Assembly (NCBI GenBank): GCA_027382625.1
Contig: JAJKFJ010022369.1
Coordinates: forward strand, 53,589 to 117,588
Length of the DNA: 64,000 nucleotides
Direction: 5' to 3'
Source of the DNA: Tetmemena sp. SeJ-2015
Lineage: Eukaryota > Ciliophora > Spirotrichea > Sporadotrichida > Oxytrichidae
The first letter of the stretch is position 1. Each line of letters begins with the position of its first letter. The notes below the pieces were generated by a model. It had not been told where the DNA came from, did no database searches, and saw nothing but the letters and a program-made list of their open reading frames with translations. A program made the position numbers and the translations under genes. Shown piece by piece: positions 9,543 through 20,235 of the stretch.

Positions 9543-11260
9543 TCAACTCTAGACTATGAAGCAAAGTAATAATTTATCAGCTCTGAATTGCGGCTCGAAG
9601 ATAGCTTCATCTTATTGTTGAATTTGAGTGAATCTTTGATCGTTGACCTCCTTCAAATGTTAGAGTCTGAGTTCTCTCGCCCCTCTCGGGTACTCCTTTG
9701 TTCTGTAGAAGAATCTCCCCTGAATGATATCCTTCCCATTTTCAGCGCTTATTACTCCACAGGATGTCGTGTCTTTTTATTATTCTCTGGAACCGTAAGG
9801 TACTTGCGAAACTACCTTTATGTAGCGAATGCTTGGGAACACCTTGGTTAGCTCCTTTTTCACGTCATTCAGAACCTCAGAGTGCACCTCCTTATTTCCA
9901 ATCAAGCATAAATGCAAATGTACACTCCTAATTTAAATCAATGGAAGAGGATTGTAAATCTCTATCTTGCAATTCAATTCTCCTTACAAAGTAAAGTTCA
10001 TCTTCAGCAAACCTAGGCACCAATAAGAAAATTCTACTTTATATTATTCTAATATATTTAACAATGACATCCATCAAAGTTGTAAGGGAACATAATAACA
10101 TGAGCCATAATTTTCTCGCGGAAATTTTCATTCCATTTTCTAATCTGCTTAAAGGCTTTAATCAAGTCGTTCAAGGAAGCTTTTCTATCTAGAGTGTCAT
10201 ACATCACAGATCCACAAACACTCACGCTATACTCGCTATTGTCTTCAGTTAAAATGACTAAATAGCAATGATAAAACTTAATGGTCTGCTTTGGTTTACA
10301 TTATTGGACCTGCCTCTGTTATCCCAAGAAGATGGAGATTATAACCAGCTGGGCTGTTCACGGCTGCTTTCACTCAACTTCACCTTATATATTTACTTAG
10401 ATTATACTAGAATTCCTGCTTGCTTGTCTAAGCTCATTGAGTTATTAGCAGAGAAGAGCGAGCTATTGCTCAAAATAACAACTCTATAACGATAATTTAA
10501 ACCATTCCTTTATTATCTTCTCTTGGAATAGTGAGACCTTTATTCTTTGAGCGCCAGTACTGTATGTTTAGCTTTTGGATGTAAACATCCCACACTTTCA
10601 AGATTTGGTGCTCGTAGTAGTAGGACTGAGTGTTGACCTTACTTTCGTAATCATCCTGGCCTGAGGAAAATAGCAACGATCTTTTATTATCTCTCGTGTT
10701 AGCCAGTGAGTCAAAATTAATCACTTATATCATTTAAGTGAGCCCACATCATCATCATATGCATTTAAGAATGAAGAGCTGATTAAAATGTTCATTATCT
10801 TCCAGCAGTTGGTTGGTTGGCCTTAGACTGGTTACTTGTCTGTTATTGTTGGTGGAAGAGTATTGACTATTAGTATTTTGAGTGGAGGACTTAGAGTACT
10901 GAGATAGACTTTCAATAGGGGGGACATTATAATTGACTGTCCTCTTTTGCTCGTAGTTGTTGGGGCTAGATCGGCCATTCCTCTCGTTGTAACTTTTTTG
11001 TAGATCCTTGTGAGATGGATTCCTGGCGTATGATTCTTGATTACTGCTGCTGCTGCTCGTACTATATTGATAACAAGATAAAAAGATAATTGGTTATAAG
11101 GGTAAGGGCTGTAGCTTCTATTGTTATTGTAGTTAGATTAGTTGCTCAGAGGTTCCAAGGAGTATTTATTCGTAAACATTATAGCTAAATCAAGAAGTTT
11201 AATGTTCATATGATGATGTGTGTTAGAGAAGAATAATTGCTGATTCCTTCTGGGATCCAT
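9543..11260 (-). CDS. Ulp1/SENP-like C48 cysteine protease
   Basis: Start ATG at 11260 (MDPRRNQQLFF), stop TGA at 9543-9545. The N-terminal third is low complexity (N, Q, S, Y rich). The C-terminal part carries the order expected of Ulp1-type deSUMOylating proteases: DGCHW with the catalytic His, then a Q (VSQVPYGS) and the nucleophile in TTSCGVISAENGKDII. The residue that is usually Asp in the family is Asn here (IEIYNPLP), so activity is uncertain. Four well-supported IESs (plus-strand repeats CAAT, TTAA, ATTAA, ATTG) must be removed; one of them splits the His-Trp motif. A further one with repeat ATG near 10433-10510 is likely. The predicted role is removal of SUMO or a similar peptide tag; the substrate is unknown. 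Confidence 0.7.
10021..10065 (-). other. IES, pointer ATTG, inside protease His-Trp motif
   Basis: Plus-strand CAAT at 10021-10024 and 10062-10065. Removing 41 bp converts GCHC followed by a frame shift into DGCHWCLGLLKMNFT, restoring the HW motif of the Ulp1-like protease. Confidence 0.88.
10249..10281 (-). other. IES, pointer TTAA
   Basis: TTAA at 10249-10252 and 10278-10281. Removing 29 bp joins NQSRPL to TEDNSEYSVSVCGS in the protease gene. Confidence 0.82.
10716..10786 (-). other. IES, pointer TTAAT
   Basis: Plus-strand ATTAA at 10716-10720 and 10782-10786. Removing 66 bp joins LLEDNEHFN to FDSLANTRDNKR in frame. Confidence 0.8.
11066..11092 (-). other. Very short IES, pointer CAAT
   Basis: Plus-strand ATTG at 11066-11069 and 11089-11092. 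Removing only 23 bp joins SPYPYNQ to YSTSSSSSNQES in frame. Confidence 0.75.
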
Positions 11261-11395
11261 GATAATTTATTTTAATCAATTAACTTGCCAACTTCTTACC
11301 TTTATTTAACTTCTAATCACTCGATGAAGAAGTTCTTCTGGGAGGGATTAAATGCAACTCTAAAGCAAATTAAAATATAATAACTTTTTAAAGTA

Positions 11396-12618
11396 ATGAA
11401 AGTCAAATAAGTCGTAGCAAATTTATTGATAGTCAAACTGCTTGCAGGCTTTTGTTTGAGCACGAATGTGAACCAAGATATGGAGGTTTTAGATAATTAT
11501 CTAGTTTCGGGGGAGGAATTAGTGTTTAATCAAGACTCAAACATTGATAAGGTAAGCTTTATTTATTCTATAGAAGAACTTTTTTACCCTTTTAATATTG
11601 ATAGAGATTTACAATACTGATTTTAGTTGTTAGTACTGAGCAGCCAAGTCTAAGCTAACGAAGTAGAAGCAAGTGATATTCAAGCCTCCACCTTTAGATT
11701 TGCGAAACTAGATTCCCCAGGCCTGATTTAATCACTCCTTTATTATAAGTTGATATTTTAAATGATAAAAGGAAAAGTGGAGCTAAGCAATCAAGGTTCT
11801 CACTCCAAGTTCACTTCTTCCTCTACTAATTAATTAAGTAATCAAGATGACCAAGGAAACTCCCTATTCTTTCAAGACAGCTTATCTCTAATACCAGAAT
11901 TCGAACTGGTTTCTTCCATCTCTTAATCCTAAACTGTGCAAATCCCACTCAGCAAAATCAAGAATCTAAAGCAGATTCTGAAGACAATAGAGAAGAGCAT
12001 GAAGATGGGGGGACCTGATTACTTCAACCTTGAACTCCAACTATCTGGCAGACTTGACTATCTCAATGACTTATTTTTAAAGTTCATAACTTATCATTAA
12101 TTTTTTAAGACATCCCAGGACTAGCTTTTGTAAAGGCAATAAAGAGCCCATAGAATTAAGACAGTGCAGAGGAGTATCTATGGATTTCTCCGCTTGAAAA
12201 TGTGGAAAATATATGCGGCCTTGAAGACTTTATATTCAGTCCTTAAAATCCGAGATAATTAGCTATAAATCGTTATAATTTAGAGATCTGGGATAAACCT
12301 GAGTGCCAAGCAAAACTCTCTTTTCAGTTCGAGCATTATGTTTCCTCTAACCAAATCATAGATAAGCTCTTATCTATAAAACTTACAAGACGAGAGCTAA
12401 TAAAAAGAAGATTACTAAAAGTCCCACCCTTAGACTTTAATGTCCCTCAAACTAGAATTTAGTCTTTTAAATATAGAAAAGATTTTTATGAATTTGGGGT
12501 AAACTACAGCTAAGAGTGTAATACTCTGGTCAGGACGCTTTACCTTCAACATAATATACTTGCTTTTCAATACAGAGACATCCAACTGTAAATTGTCCCA
12601 AGCAAGCTAATTTAATGA
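11396..12618 (+). CDS. Hypothetical protein with signal peptide
   Basis: ATG at 11396 starts MKVKQVVANLLIVKLLAGFC, a likely signal peptide; the stop is TGA at 12616-12618. A GT-AG intron spans 11552-11626. A 41 bp IES (pointer GAC) switches the frame at GRLDYLND to IPGLAFVKAI. The downstream frame looks well conserved in composition (YNLEIWDKPECQAKLSFQFE, then HYVSSNQIIDKLL and YRKDFYEFGVNYSQECNTL). The upstream frame stays open past the IES, but its product there looks poor. I recognise no domain. About 370 residues after processing, probably secreted or in the endomembrane system. Confidence 0.6.
12068..12111 (+). other. IES, pointer GAC
   Basis: GAC at 12068-12070 and 12109-12111. Removing 41 bp joins RLDYLND to IPGLAFVKAIKSP. 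The pointer is short, so the call depends on the better reading frame that follows. Confidence 0.65.
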
Positions 12619-12755
12619 TATATCAACAGTTTTTTGTCTTTCTAAGATCTTATTATCTAAAAGTTAATTTATTAAGGATTTAGAGTAATAAGAATTCATG
12701 AATCTTGGTCATCATCATAATCTAGTGTTATATATTTATTCGCCAAATCGAATCA

Positions 12756-13990
12756 TCAATCATACTCTTACTCCTCTTTTGGCGAACCTTTCCAAGCAAT
12801 ATAAGTATGTAAAAGTGATTTATTTTTAAAAGCAAAATTGTCAGCGTAGGATTTCTTTGTGAACCATCTCATTCTCGGATACTGTATGTCGTATCCTATT
12901 CCTATCGTATCACAAAAATTATATCAATTGTTTTTTAATTAACAAAAATCTATAGCAGCTGCTAAAGTCCCCACCTTAAAGTTCTAGTCAATTTTAACAC
13001 TTTTTAAATTAATTATGATAAGAATCTAGTTGGAAAAGTGATCCTGAACATCGCAAGTGGCGGTGCTCCAGCCATGAAGGGTGCTCCTAAAGTGACCCCA
13101 ATTTTTAAAGTCTATGGCCCAGCCCATATTATACTTAGAGCTAGAGCTAGGGTGCATCTGAGTACGGGGAGTTTGAAGCTGGTAGATCCTTGCTATTCTT
13201 AAACGATACTCCTCCACAGGCTCTGAGGGATTCGATCTGAATAAACTTATGCTTTAAAATGTAAAAATGAAATTAGTTAAAGCAAGTTTATGGCATCTGC
13301 ACTTGTCTTTTCGGTCTGTTAGGGACCTATGTAGTATCCTACTTGGTCTGGGTTGTCATACCAGTGATATCGATTGCTACCTTCTGGTATGACGCTTTCT
13401 CTCTGGACTATTCCATCTTAAAGCTTAAGAGCTGCTATATATAACAACAGATTAATTTAGGAGCGTTGGGGTAGCATCGACTCTTGATGGCTCTTATATT
13501 GTGATTCAATTTGCTTGCCACAAGTTCAAGAACCTCCTGATTCACAGTCTTAATCAAAATATTTTAAGATTTAAATTAAATCGCTAGATTAGCCGCAGAT
13601 TTGGCTGATTAAGTCATTAGTTTATCTTAGTTAGTTGATATTAGATTATTCTCTAAGATTCTTAATCTAAATTTATTCTACTTTAGATTGCAATTTAAGA
13701 ATTAAGCTATTAAAATTAACGAAATCCATGGCCATTACTATGATTTATAAAGTTTTCAATATCCATCTTGATGAGTACTAAACCTATGTGTACTTATATT
13801 TGAATCGAATCGCAAGTGTTTGTTGACAGTTTCAGAGCCTCCCTTACTCTTTCTGAGACTGTTCAAATCACCTGGCTTAAGGGATGACTATAGATGCCTG
13901 GGAACTTTTCTTTCAGTTTCTTGAATGCTTTGAGAATGGAACTCAGAAGGCCCCATAGAGGCGAGTAAAGCAAAAAATAGTTAGTTTTTA
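12756..13990 (-). CDS. Mitochondrial complex I subunit, NDUFS4-like
   Basis: Stop TGA at 12756-12758; the 5' end is near 13950-13990 (possible start MGPSEFHSQS) and is not certain. After removing four IESs the protein reads GSNRYHWYDNPDQVGYYIGP, then EEYRLRIARIYQLQTPRTQM, KYNMGWAIDFKNWGHF, LHGWSTATCDVQ, AAAIDFCDTIGIGYDI and TKKSYADNFAFKNK. The ARIYQ...MGWA...GW...AIDFC...G..YDI...YADNF pattern is that of the NDUFS4/18 kDa subunit family (ETC complex I conserved region). The region before ARIY is longer than in animal or fungal proteins. The predicted role is assembly and stability of NADH:ubiquinone oxidoreductase in the mitochondrial inner membrane. The 5' junctions around 13560-13870 are unresolved. 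Confidence 0.75.
12912..12949 (-). other. IES, 8-bp pointer ATTTTTGT
   Basis: Plus-strand ACAAAAAT at 12912-12919 and 12942-12949. The 30 bp insert has an in-frame TGA. Removal gives AAAIDFCDTIGIGYDIQYP in the NDUFS4-like gene. Confidence 0.92.
12984..13030 (-). other. IES, pointer ACTAG
   Basis: Plus-strand CTAGT at 12984-12988 and 13026-13030. Removing 42 bp joins QDHFSNQ to NFKVGTLAAA. The insert has no in-frame TGA, so support comes from the repeat, AT-richness and family spacing. Confidence 0.68.
13247..13292 (-). other. IES, pointer CATAA
   Basis: Plus-strand TTATG at 13247-13251 and 13288-13292. Removing 41 bp joins TEKTSADAI to SLFRSNPSEPVEEYRL. Confidence 0.85.
13429..13464 (-). 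other. IES, pointer GCTC
   Basis: Plus-strand GAGC at 13429-13432 and 13461-13464. Removing 32 bp joins KSRCYPNA to LKLQDGIVQRESVIPEG in frame. Confidence 0.82.
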
Positions 13991-14118
13991 TTTACAAATA
14001 TTTTAATGCATCATCGAAGAGATCAACATTTAATTACTATTCATTATCTCTCTTACGACTTGAACTCATGAGTGTACTTTAAGTGAAGCCCACACTTTGA
14101 GTATTAAAATATTTATAA

Positions 14119-15892
14119 TCAACTTTCCTCATTTAATTGAGGAGGAAGTTTATTGAAAACCTTTTTCTGAGTTGAGGGTTTAGGAATCATATTTTCTTTC
14201 TTGACAGATGAGTACAAGCTCTTAGCAACTATCTTGGATTGCTTCCTTGGTTTAGAGACAATAGCACTGCTTTTCAAGTTCTCTTTATCTATGCTTTAAT
14301 CTTCATCTACTTCTATAGCCACATATCTGAATTTTCTCTCTTGGGTATCTTGAATCCCTTCCTCTACTTCCCTAATTAGCAGATCAAGACTCTCCTTATA
14401 ATCTCTCAACTTGTAGTCCGAGAGCTCCTTCTGTTCCAAAATTGCTCTCATACTTTCAAAGTCTTCATTTTGTAGTGCTTCTGATAGTGCTCCTTTCTAG
14501 TCAGCAAAGAACTCAAGCTAATCATACATCTATTCAAACAACTCCCTTGTAGTCTTACAACAATAAAGTGAGACTCACATGATGTATTTTATGCTCTTCT
14601 TGTGGCCAAGGATCTTATCAAACATCTCCTTTCTTCTCGTCTTTGTGTTGAGAACTCTGAGTTCTAGCTCCTTCGCTTTATCCTCTAATTCTGTATTTTG
14701 CTTTTCGCAGTATGTGTTCATCTCCTTGGCTTTCTTGGCATGCTTATCCTTCATCTTCTTGACTTTGAATTCATTCTCACATAAAGAATAAACATATGTA
14801 TTCTTATTGATGAGATGTATTGATTCTCGTAGGTTTTGGTTTTAAGTTCATCGCAAAACTACTGAGCAGCATCGTATGCATCTTTCTCCCTAAATTTGAG
14901 ATCATCCTTCAGACTAACATTCTCAGCAGATATCTAGTCTCTTATTTGAGCAAGCGCCCTTACTCTTTCCTGCATCTACTGCAATTCTTAAGATTAGAAA
15001 GCCACAGTTTGGGATAGCTGGGCTTTACGTTTTGGCTACAGTTGACTTAGCTGCTCTCTTATTTACTCCACTATTCCCAGAAATATTTAATCAATTGCAA
15101 CTTACATATGTTTTAATTTAACATATAAAACTGTTTTTTAGATAAAACATTAACAGAGAACTTCATCTTTTCTGGCAATTTGTGCTTTGTAAGAATTCTC
15201 CGCATCCTTTGCAACTTGCTCTAGATTTTTCAACTAAAGAAATTTTAAAAATATAATAATACTCACTTGCACCTCGCCAATCTTAATTTATCAATTAAGT
15301 ATATGGTTTGACAAGTTTAAATTATTGAATCTCCCTGAGTTAAAACTTGTCCTTGTCCTTTTGGATTTCATCTTTCTAACTTTTGACAATGTTGACTTTC
15401 ATAGAACCCTTTTCAACATATTGCACTGGCCCAACATGCTTCACAAATCCCTTTTCACCCTCTGAGTTTACATTATAAATACCACTACAAAAATATTAAT
15501 ATGCTGCATTATCAGTGCCTTCATTGGTCTGACGGTAACCCTTGGGCCGACAGTCCTTGAAATTGACAAGCTCCCTTCTCTTCTCCTTGCTTCTCTTAAA
15601 TGCCTTATTATGGTCCTTTTGTCTTCCAATGAGCTGCAACACCTCTAAAGCATTTATGAGTGATATTGTTACTTGATCTGAGTTCCTTCTCTGCTATAAT
15701 ACCACTAAGGTGCATGCGATCATTTATCCCCTCTTGAATGAATTTATCTGTTTCAAGTAGAGTGGTAAATTTATGCAGCAGAGTCTCCTTATTCTATCCT
15801 TGCAGGAAATAGAAATTGTCATTGTGCGCTCTCAATTTATCCACCTCACGATCTCTGTCCCTCATCTCTCCATCCATAATTGTATCATACAT
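14119..15892 (-). CDS. Long coiled-coil protein
   Basis: Start ATG at 15892 (MYDTIMDGEMRDRDREVDKL) with an in-frame TGA just upstream; stop TGA at 14119-14121. Most of the product is charged heptad-type helix: KEKRRELVNFKDCRP, KKMKDKHAKKAKEMNTYCEK, LEQKELSDYKLRDYKESLDL and IREVEEGIQDTQERKFRYVA. The C-terminus is basic (SKPRKQSKIVAKSLYSSVKK). At least three IESs or introns interrupt it; the one with pointer GAGAAT is secure, those near 15120-15300 and 15640-15680 are not resolved. No catalytic motif is seen. A cytoskeletal, basal-body or axonemal role is the usual guess for such proteins but is not shown by the sequence. Confidence 0.65.
14773..14828 (-). other. IES, pointer GAGAAT
   Basis: Plus-strand ATTCTC at 14773-14778 and 14823-14828. 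Removing 50 bp joins ELKTKTYEN to EFKVKKMKDKHAKK, continuing the coiled coil. Confidence 0.88.
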
Positions 15893-16291
15893 GATTCAAC
15901 TTTAAAAGGCATTTATAAATCCATATTCTCTATAAGTGAAATCTTAAATACTGTGTTCAAGTATAACTTTAATTGGCTTACTTATTTTGTTTCTGTAGTG
16001 AAATAGCGATACCAGGTCTTCCATTCTTAAACTTTATTTTGAGTTCGTTATTATTTGGATTTAAATTGCTCTTTAATGCTCCAAAATTATAGGCTGAGGA
16101 ATTAAGAATTGATCAAAAGCGCTACAAATATTAATTTATCGAATAAGTATCTTTATAAATATAATGGAAATGAAATAAATATTAAACATAAAAAAATGAT
16201 ATTTCCAGATTTTAAGATGCATTTTAATTTAATTTTAGAGTTATTGATTGCTTTGTATTAGAGTGATAATTTGAAGATTGAAGATCTAAGA
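15893..16291. other. AT-rich intergenic spacer
   Basis: About 400 bp between the divergent coiled-coil gene (-) and secreted-protein gene (+). Very AT-rich; both promoters should lie here. No coding frame with conserved character was seen. Confidence 0.5.
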
Positions 16292-17565
16292 ATGCTTAAG
16301 TTGATAGTGATAGCCATTGCTGCCTTCCTCTCCCAAATCCAAGCTGGTTTCTTGTCCTCCTCAGCTGCCGAAAGACACAACAGCACAGTTTTATTAAAAT
16401 TACCTTCTTCTTAAATAATTATATTTTATTTATACTAAATAATAAATTTAAACTTAAAAAACTTAAGTGTTTAATATTGAAAGAGGAAATGAGTATTTAT
16501 TTATATTGTGGTTAATTAAAATTTACAGTTGCAGTCATTATAATTTGATGCGAATTATTTAATTAAAGTCCTTGCAGGAATAATGGACGGAGTAACTAAG
16601 TAAAACACACTTGAGCCTCTCTCCGCTTGCCTACTCAACCAAAGCGTCTCCAATATAAATCACCCTCTCTTTCATATCATTCATTCATTTCTGATCTATC
16701 CAATGTTTCTGACTTGATTGACTTAAATTAAATATTTATTTTGACAAAATCCAGGAGGGCTTCACCTCCTACAACCTCAACAGTATTATTGATGGGGTCA
16801 AGCAAGCTGGTTCAGTATTCGCAGACTTGCCTAAGGCTCTCTCCGAGTGCAAAGATCTAGTTGAGCCACTCAGAGTGTTCTTATTTATAAGAAATTGAAT
16901 TTTGCTTTGTTCAAAGACTGGGCAGCTATATTTTTGCAGCCAGAGAGACTCTACAGCGATATGATGAAGAACATACCAGACCACTTCCCAGAAATTTGGT
17001 CCGAGATCAAATTAATTGTCACTTATACTTCTTTAATTTATTCCATAACTATAAATAAGAGGGTATCTCATAAAATATCGAAATGCTATTCTGTATAATA
17101 GCTTAAATTGCAATCATGAGTTCATCTAAGGTAAACCATTATTTTTGCATATTTTCAAAGCAAGTTTAAAACATTTTAATGAGATTCAGGAGGCGATGAA
17201 GAACTTCATTACGAGTGACTACTATAATTATGGAAAAAGCTTGGCCACAGCCATAGTCCTCGCAGTTGGAGAGCCAAGACAAGGACTCGGCATTCAATTC
17301 ATATTTATTAATTAATTAATTAACAATACAAGTGACTAATCATCATCAATAAATTTTACCATGCAGTTAAAACCTCTCTCTTCATATTGCATTATTATAT
17401 TTAACAGAATTGATTGTGAGATCAATCGACCACGGCTATCAAAAATTCAAGGAATGGATCGACCACTACTTGATTCCTCACAAAGAAGAGACCACAGCTG
17501 AGAAAATAGAAGACATGGGCAAGAAAATAGTAGAGAGCTTCAAGAATCTCAAGGCCTGGGATTGA
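16292..17565 (+). CDS. Putative secreted helical protein
   Basis: ATG at 16292 begins MLKLIVIAIAAFLSQIQAGF, a clear signal peptide; stop TGA at 17563-17565. The mature part is in small coding blocks: TKQNTLEPLSACLLNQSVSN, EGFTSYNLNSIIDGVKQAGS, ALSECKDLVEPLRVFKDWAA, LYSDMMKNIPDHFPEIWSEI, TSDYYNYGKSLATAIVLAVG and IDHGYQKFKEWIDHYLIPHK. Cys pairs (SAC, SEC) suggest a disulphide. IESs with pointers TGTTC, AATTG and ATT, plus an intron at 17131-17189, were resolved. The long gap 16390-16570 and the one at 16660-16753 hold further IES or intron sequence. The family is unknown; similar small secreted helical proteins are common in ciliates. Confidence 0.68.
16876..16912 (+). other. IES, pointer TGTTC
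   Basis: TGTTC at 16876-16880 and 16908-16912. Removing 32 bp joins LVEPLRVF to KDWAAIFLQPERL. Confidence 0.87.
17014..17110 (+). other. IES, pointer AATTG
   Basis: AATTG at 17014-17018 and 17106-17110. Removing 92 bp joins EIWSEIKL to IAIMSSSK; an intron (17131-17189) then leads to EAMKNFITSDYY. Confidence 0.75.
17292..17415 (+). other. IES, pointer ATT
   Basis: ATT at 17292-17294 and 17413-17415. Removing 121 bp of very AT-rich sequence joins RQGLGI to VRSIDHGYQKF. The pointer is short but both flanks are strongly coding. Confidence 0.68.
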
Positions 17566-17869
17566 ATCAGGGTGCTTCTGGAATAAACGCTCTAAAATTG
17601 ATTAAGGAACACCATCTGCCTATTATAGAAACACTTTATTTTTCAATTCAATTATCGAAACCTGTTCTTTCATAATCTTCACTTCGTACAAAAATTTTAA
17701 TCCCTTTGATTTTCAATTCAAAACTCTAAAAAGCTATTTATTTATTTAATAATCTTTTGAGGATATCATTTTATAACTATTTTGGTTTCATTTATTCAAT
17801 ATATACAGTTATATCTCTTTAATTGATAATTAATAAACTCATTCTATTATAATTTTGCGAATCGCGCAT
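17566..17869. other. AT-rich intergenic spacer
   Basis: About 300 bp between two convergent genes. Very AT-rich, with no recognisable feature. Confidence 0.5.
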
Positions 17870-19858
17870 TCATTTAATTAATTGAGAGAGATTGAGGGAC
17901 TTGCTCCTTATTGCCTTCTTTAAGTCTATTACCTTAACTCTAGCTCCTTCGAAATGCCACAAGGCGTATTCGTCAACAGGGTCCACTGCTGCCAAGTAAT
18001 TGCAGTAATCCGTAATCTCATTCCTCAAACTGATTTCCTCAGACCCAGCCATCAAGTGCATATGATTATCTATCAAAGTTAGAGAGAAGAATGCCTTGGC
18101 TTCAGGATTCATCTTTGCATAGTGAGGCTAGTTCCTTATCACCACCTTCCTTTCTTAGCAGTAAAAATCTGTCTTTATGGGTTTAAATGAAAATAGTATG
18201 AATTCCTTCATTGATTCATCATTTTAAGGGTATTTTATTGTGCTCTATGATAACATTTGGAGTGAATGTGCTTTACTCTGTCTCATTTAAATTCTTTTCG
18301 AAAAAGGCTTGGTTATTTTTCTCTTGGAGCTTTCTCTTTAGGGTTTCATATTCATCTGGAATAAGTGTGAAGCCCAGAGGAGTTATTATTGGGTTATTGT
18401 TTAGAATGAGCGACTGGAATCTATAGATCCTTCTGAAATAGGGACTCTCCAAGAATTTATCCAAATGATTCTTGGACAAGCCAATGTTAAAGATCAGGTT
18501 CATTTGGTTCTTTACCAGCTCCCAAATTGGGAGAGACTAGATTACTTCTATTGGAGTGGGCTCTTCAGAAGATGAAGACACAGCTAAGAGACAAGTCAGA
18601 TACAGACCTTTTATAAGTTAAAGACTATTAAGAGTTAGAGAGTATTAAATTTCTCTTTTTGATATTAGTGGAACCAATCTATATCAGACTTTTTGCCTTT
18701 GTAAGTCGCTTAAAGCTGTTTTAGATCTTCAGTGAGAGCTTCAGAGCTGATCTACATCTTGGTTTCTAGATCTAGACCCTTCACGAGATGAGCAGCCATT
18801 TGAACTTCCTCTGGTGAGAAAAGTGATGAAATATTTTGATGCAAGCTTCTCAACACTTTACTCTTGAAGTCTGGTGTGTCAATCAGCTGATGAAACTCTG
18901 GGTGATAGTCTTTATCCAAATCCTATTCCTCTTTTTCTCCATCTTTAAATACTTTTACAAAATTATTGAGGATTAAATAACATCTTTTTCATCATTTTCT
19001 TCAGCTTCAACATTCTCAGTCTTCTCATCCGATTTTTCTTCTTCTTCTTCGTTCTTTTATTCAGATTCTACTGAGTCAGTTTTTTAGCTAATTTCTAATA
19101 TTTCAGGGATCTTTGGTTCAGGTCTCCCGATAATAAAACTATCTACCAATCCCTCTAAATCCAAGTTTAAAGTATGAATATATATCTTCAATATTTTATA
19201 AGCTGGTAGAAGTATTGGGTTGAGGCTATTCCTCTATTTTCTTAAGCCTTAGCCTCTACACCACGAATTTATCTTGAATGAGAGTGAAGATCAATCTAGC
19301 AGAATTAAAATTGTTTATTTTGCCTTCTATAGACTTAGTCAGAATTGTGATGTTATTCCGCAGCCGACTCTCTATTTGAGAGTCGTTCACATACTCCAAG
19401 TTACGCTTTGAGATGAAGTAAAACTCACTCATCTGATTCGTGTTTAGCTTCTCGTGTTAAGTCAATAATCATCATCATATTTTAGCAATTAATAAATGAA
19501 AAATTAAGTATATACAATTCCAGAAAGTAGTCTCCAAATGAGTAGTGACTGTGTAGTAATTAATTTTATAATCGATAAAATATATAACTGATTGGCTTAC
19601 TGTTGAAGCCCAAGAAACATGATGCACCTGATGATAAATAAGAATAAGCAGTAGTAGAATGGATTAATTTTTTTATTTGGTAATGATCTTGTGGATTTCT
19701 AGTAGTTTGAAACCGACCATCTACTTTTTGTCTGGTTTAAGTTTCAAGTCATTATTCTTTTCATACATTTCCTTGCTCTGCAGATGTATGGCTTGCCTGC
19801 GTTCTATCTCTCCCACTACTGCCTCTCCAAAATTTTAACTTGCCTTGAAATTCATCAT
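17870..19858 (-). CDS. Unrecognised conserved-looking protein
   Basis: Stop TGA at 17870-17872. Coding blocks read from a possible start at 19858 (MMNFKASQNFGEAVVGEIER) or 19432 (MSEFYFISKRNLEYVNDSQI). They run through SIEGKINNFNSARLIFTLIQ, VDSFIIGRPEPKIPEILEIS, an acidic stretch rich in E and K, SPEEVQMAAHLVKGLDLETK, KSKVLRSLHQN, LIFNIGLSKNHLDKFLESPY, PLGFTLIPDEYETLKRKLQE and LIDNHMHLMAGSEEISL. Several frame changes show that IESs are present but I did not resolve them. Whether the 19680-19858 block belongs to the same gene is uncertain. No known domain is evident. Confidence 0.55.
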
Positions 19859-20235
19859 CTAAAGCGATTCTACAAATAATAAAATTAATCGAGTTAGTAA
19901 ATAAATTTATAGCATCGTTATAAAATTTATAGAATTTTCAAAGACTTTATTAAACTGAGCAATTGTAGATACAATAAATATTAGCTGTCAGTATGTTGGG
20001 ATAAGTCTTAATTTTGCAATAATTTATAATGTAAAATATACAAAATTTAAGATGTTTCTTTATATATCGTGAGGTACAAATATTTACATAAAATTTGCCT
20101 GTTAAACAAAAATTCCTTATTAAATAGAATTTAATGATTTTTTAAAGGAGGATTATATTCGTTGTTATTCGTAAAAGATAAAGTTAATTTTAATATATCA
20201 ATTTAAATGTTAGTTCTTTTTTTTTATAAAAAAAA
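19859..20235. other. Very AT-rich intergenic spacer
   Basis: About 375 bp of A/T-rich DNA with long T and A runs near 20216-20235. No coding frame was seen. Confidence 0.5.

Noticed and set aside
14579..15017. Plus-strand frames that look like hydrophobic membrane proteins (also 38925-39176, 44027-44813 and 46652-46957)
   Set aside because: They are antisense shadows of minus-strand coiled-coil or Q/S/K-rich coding sequence; Lys and Glu codons read backwards give Leu, Phe and Ser.
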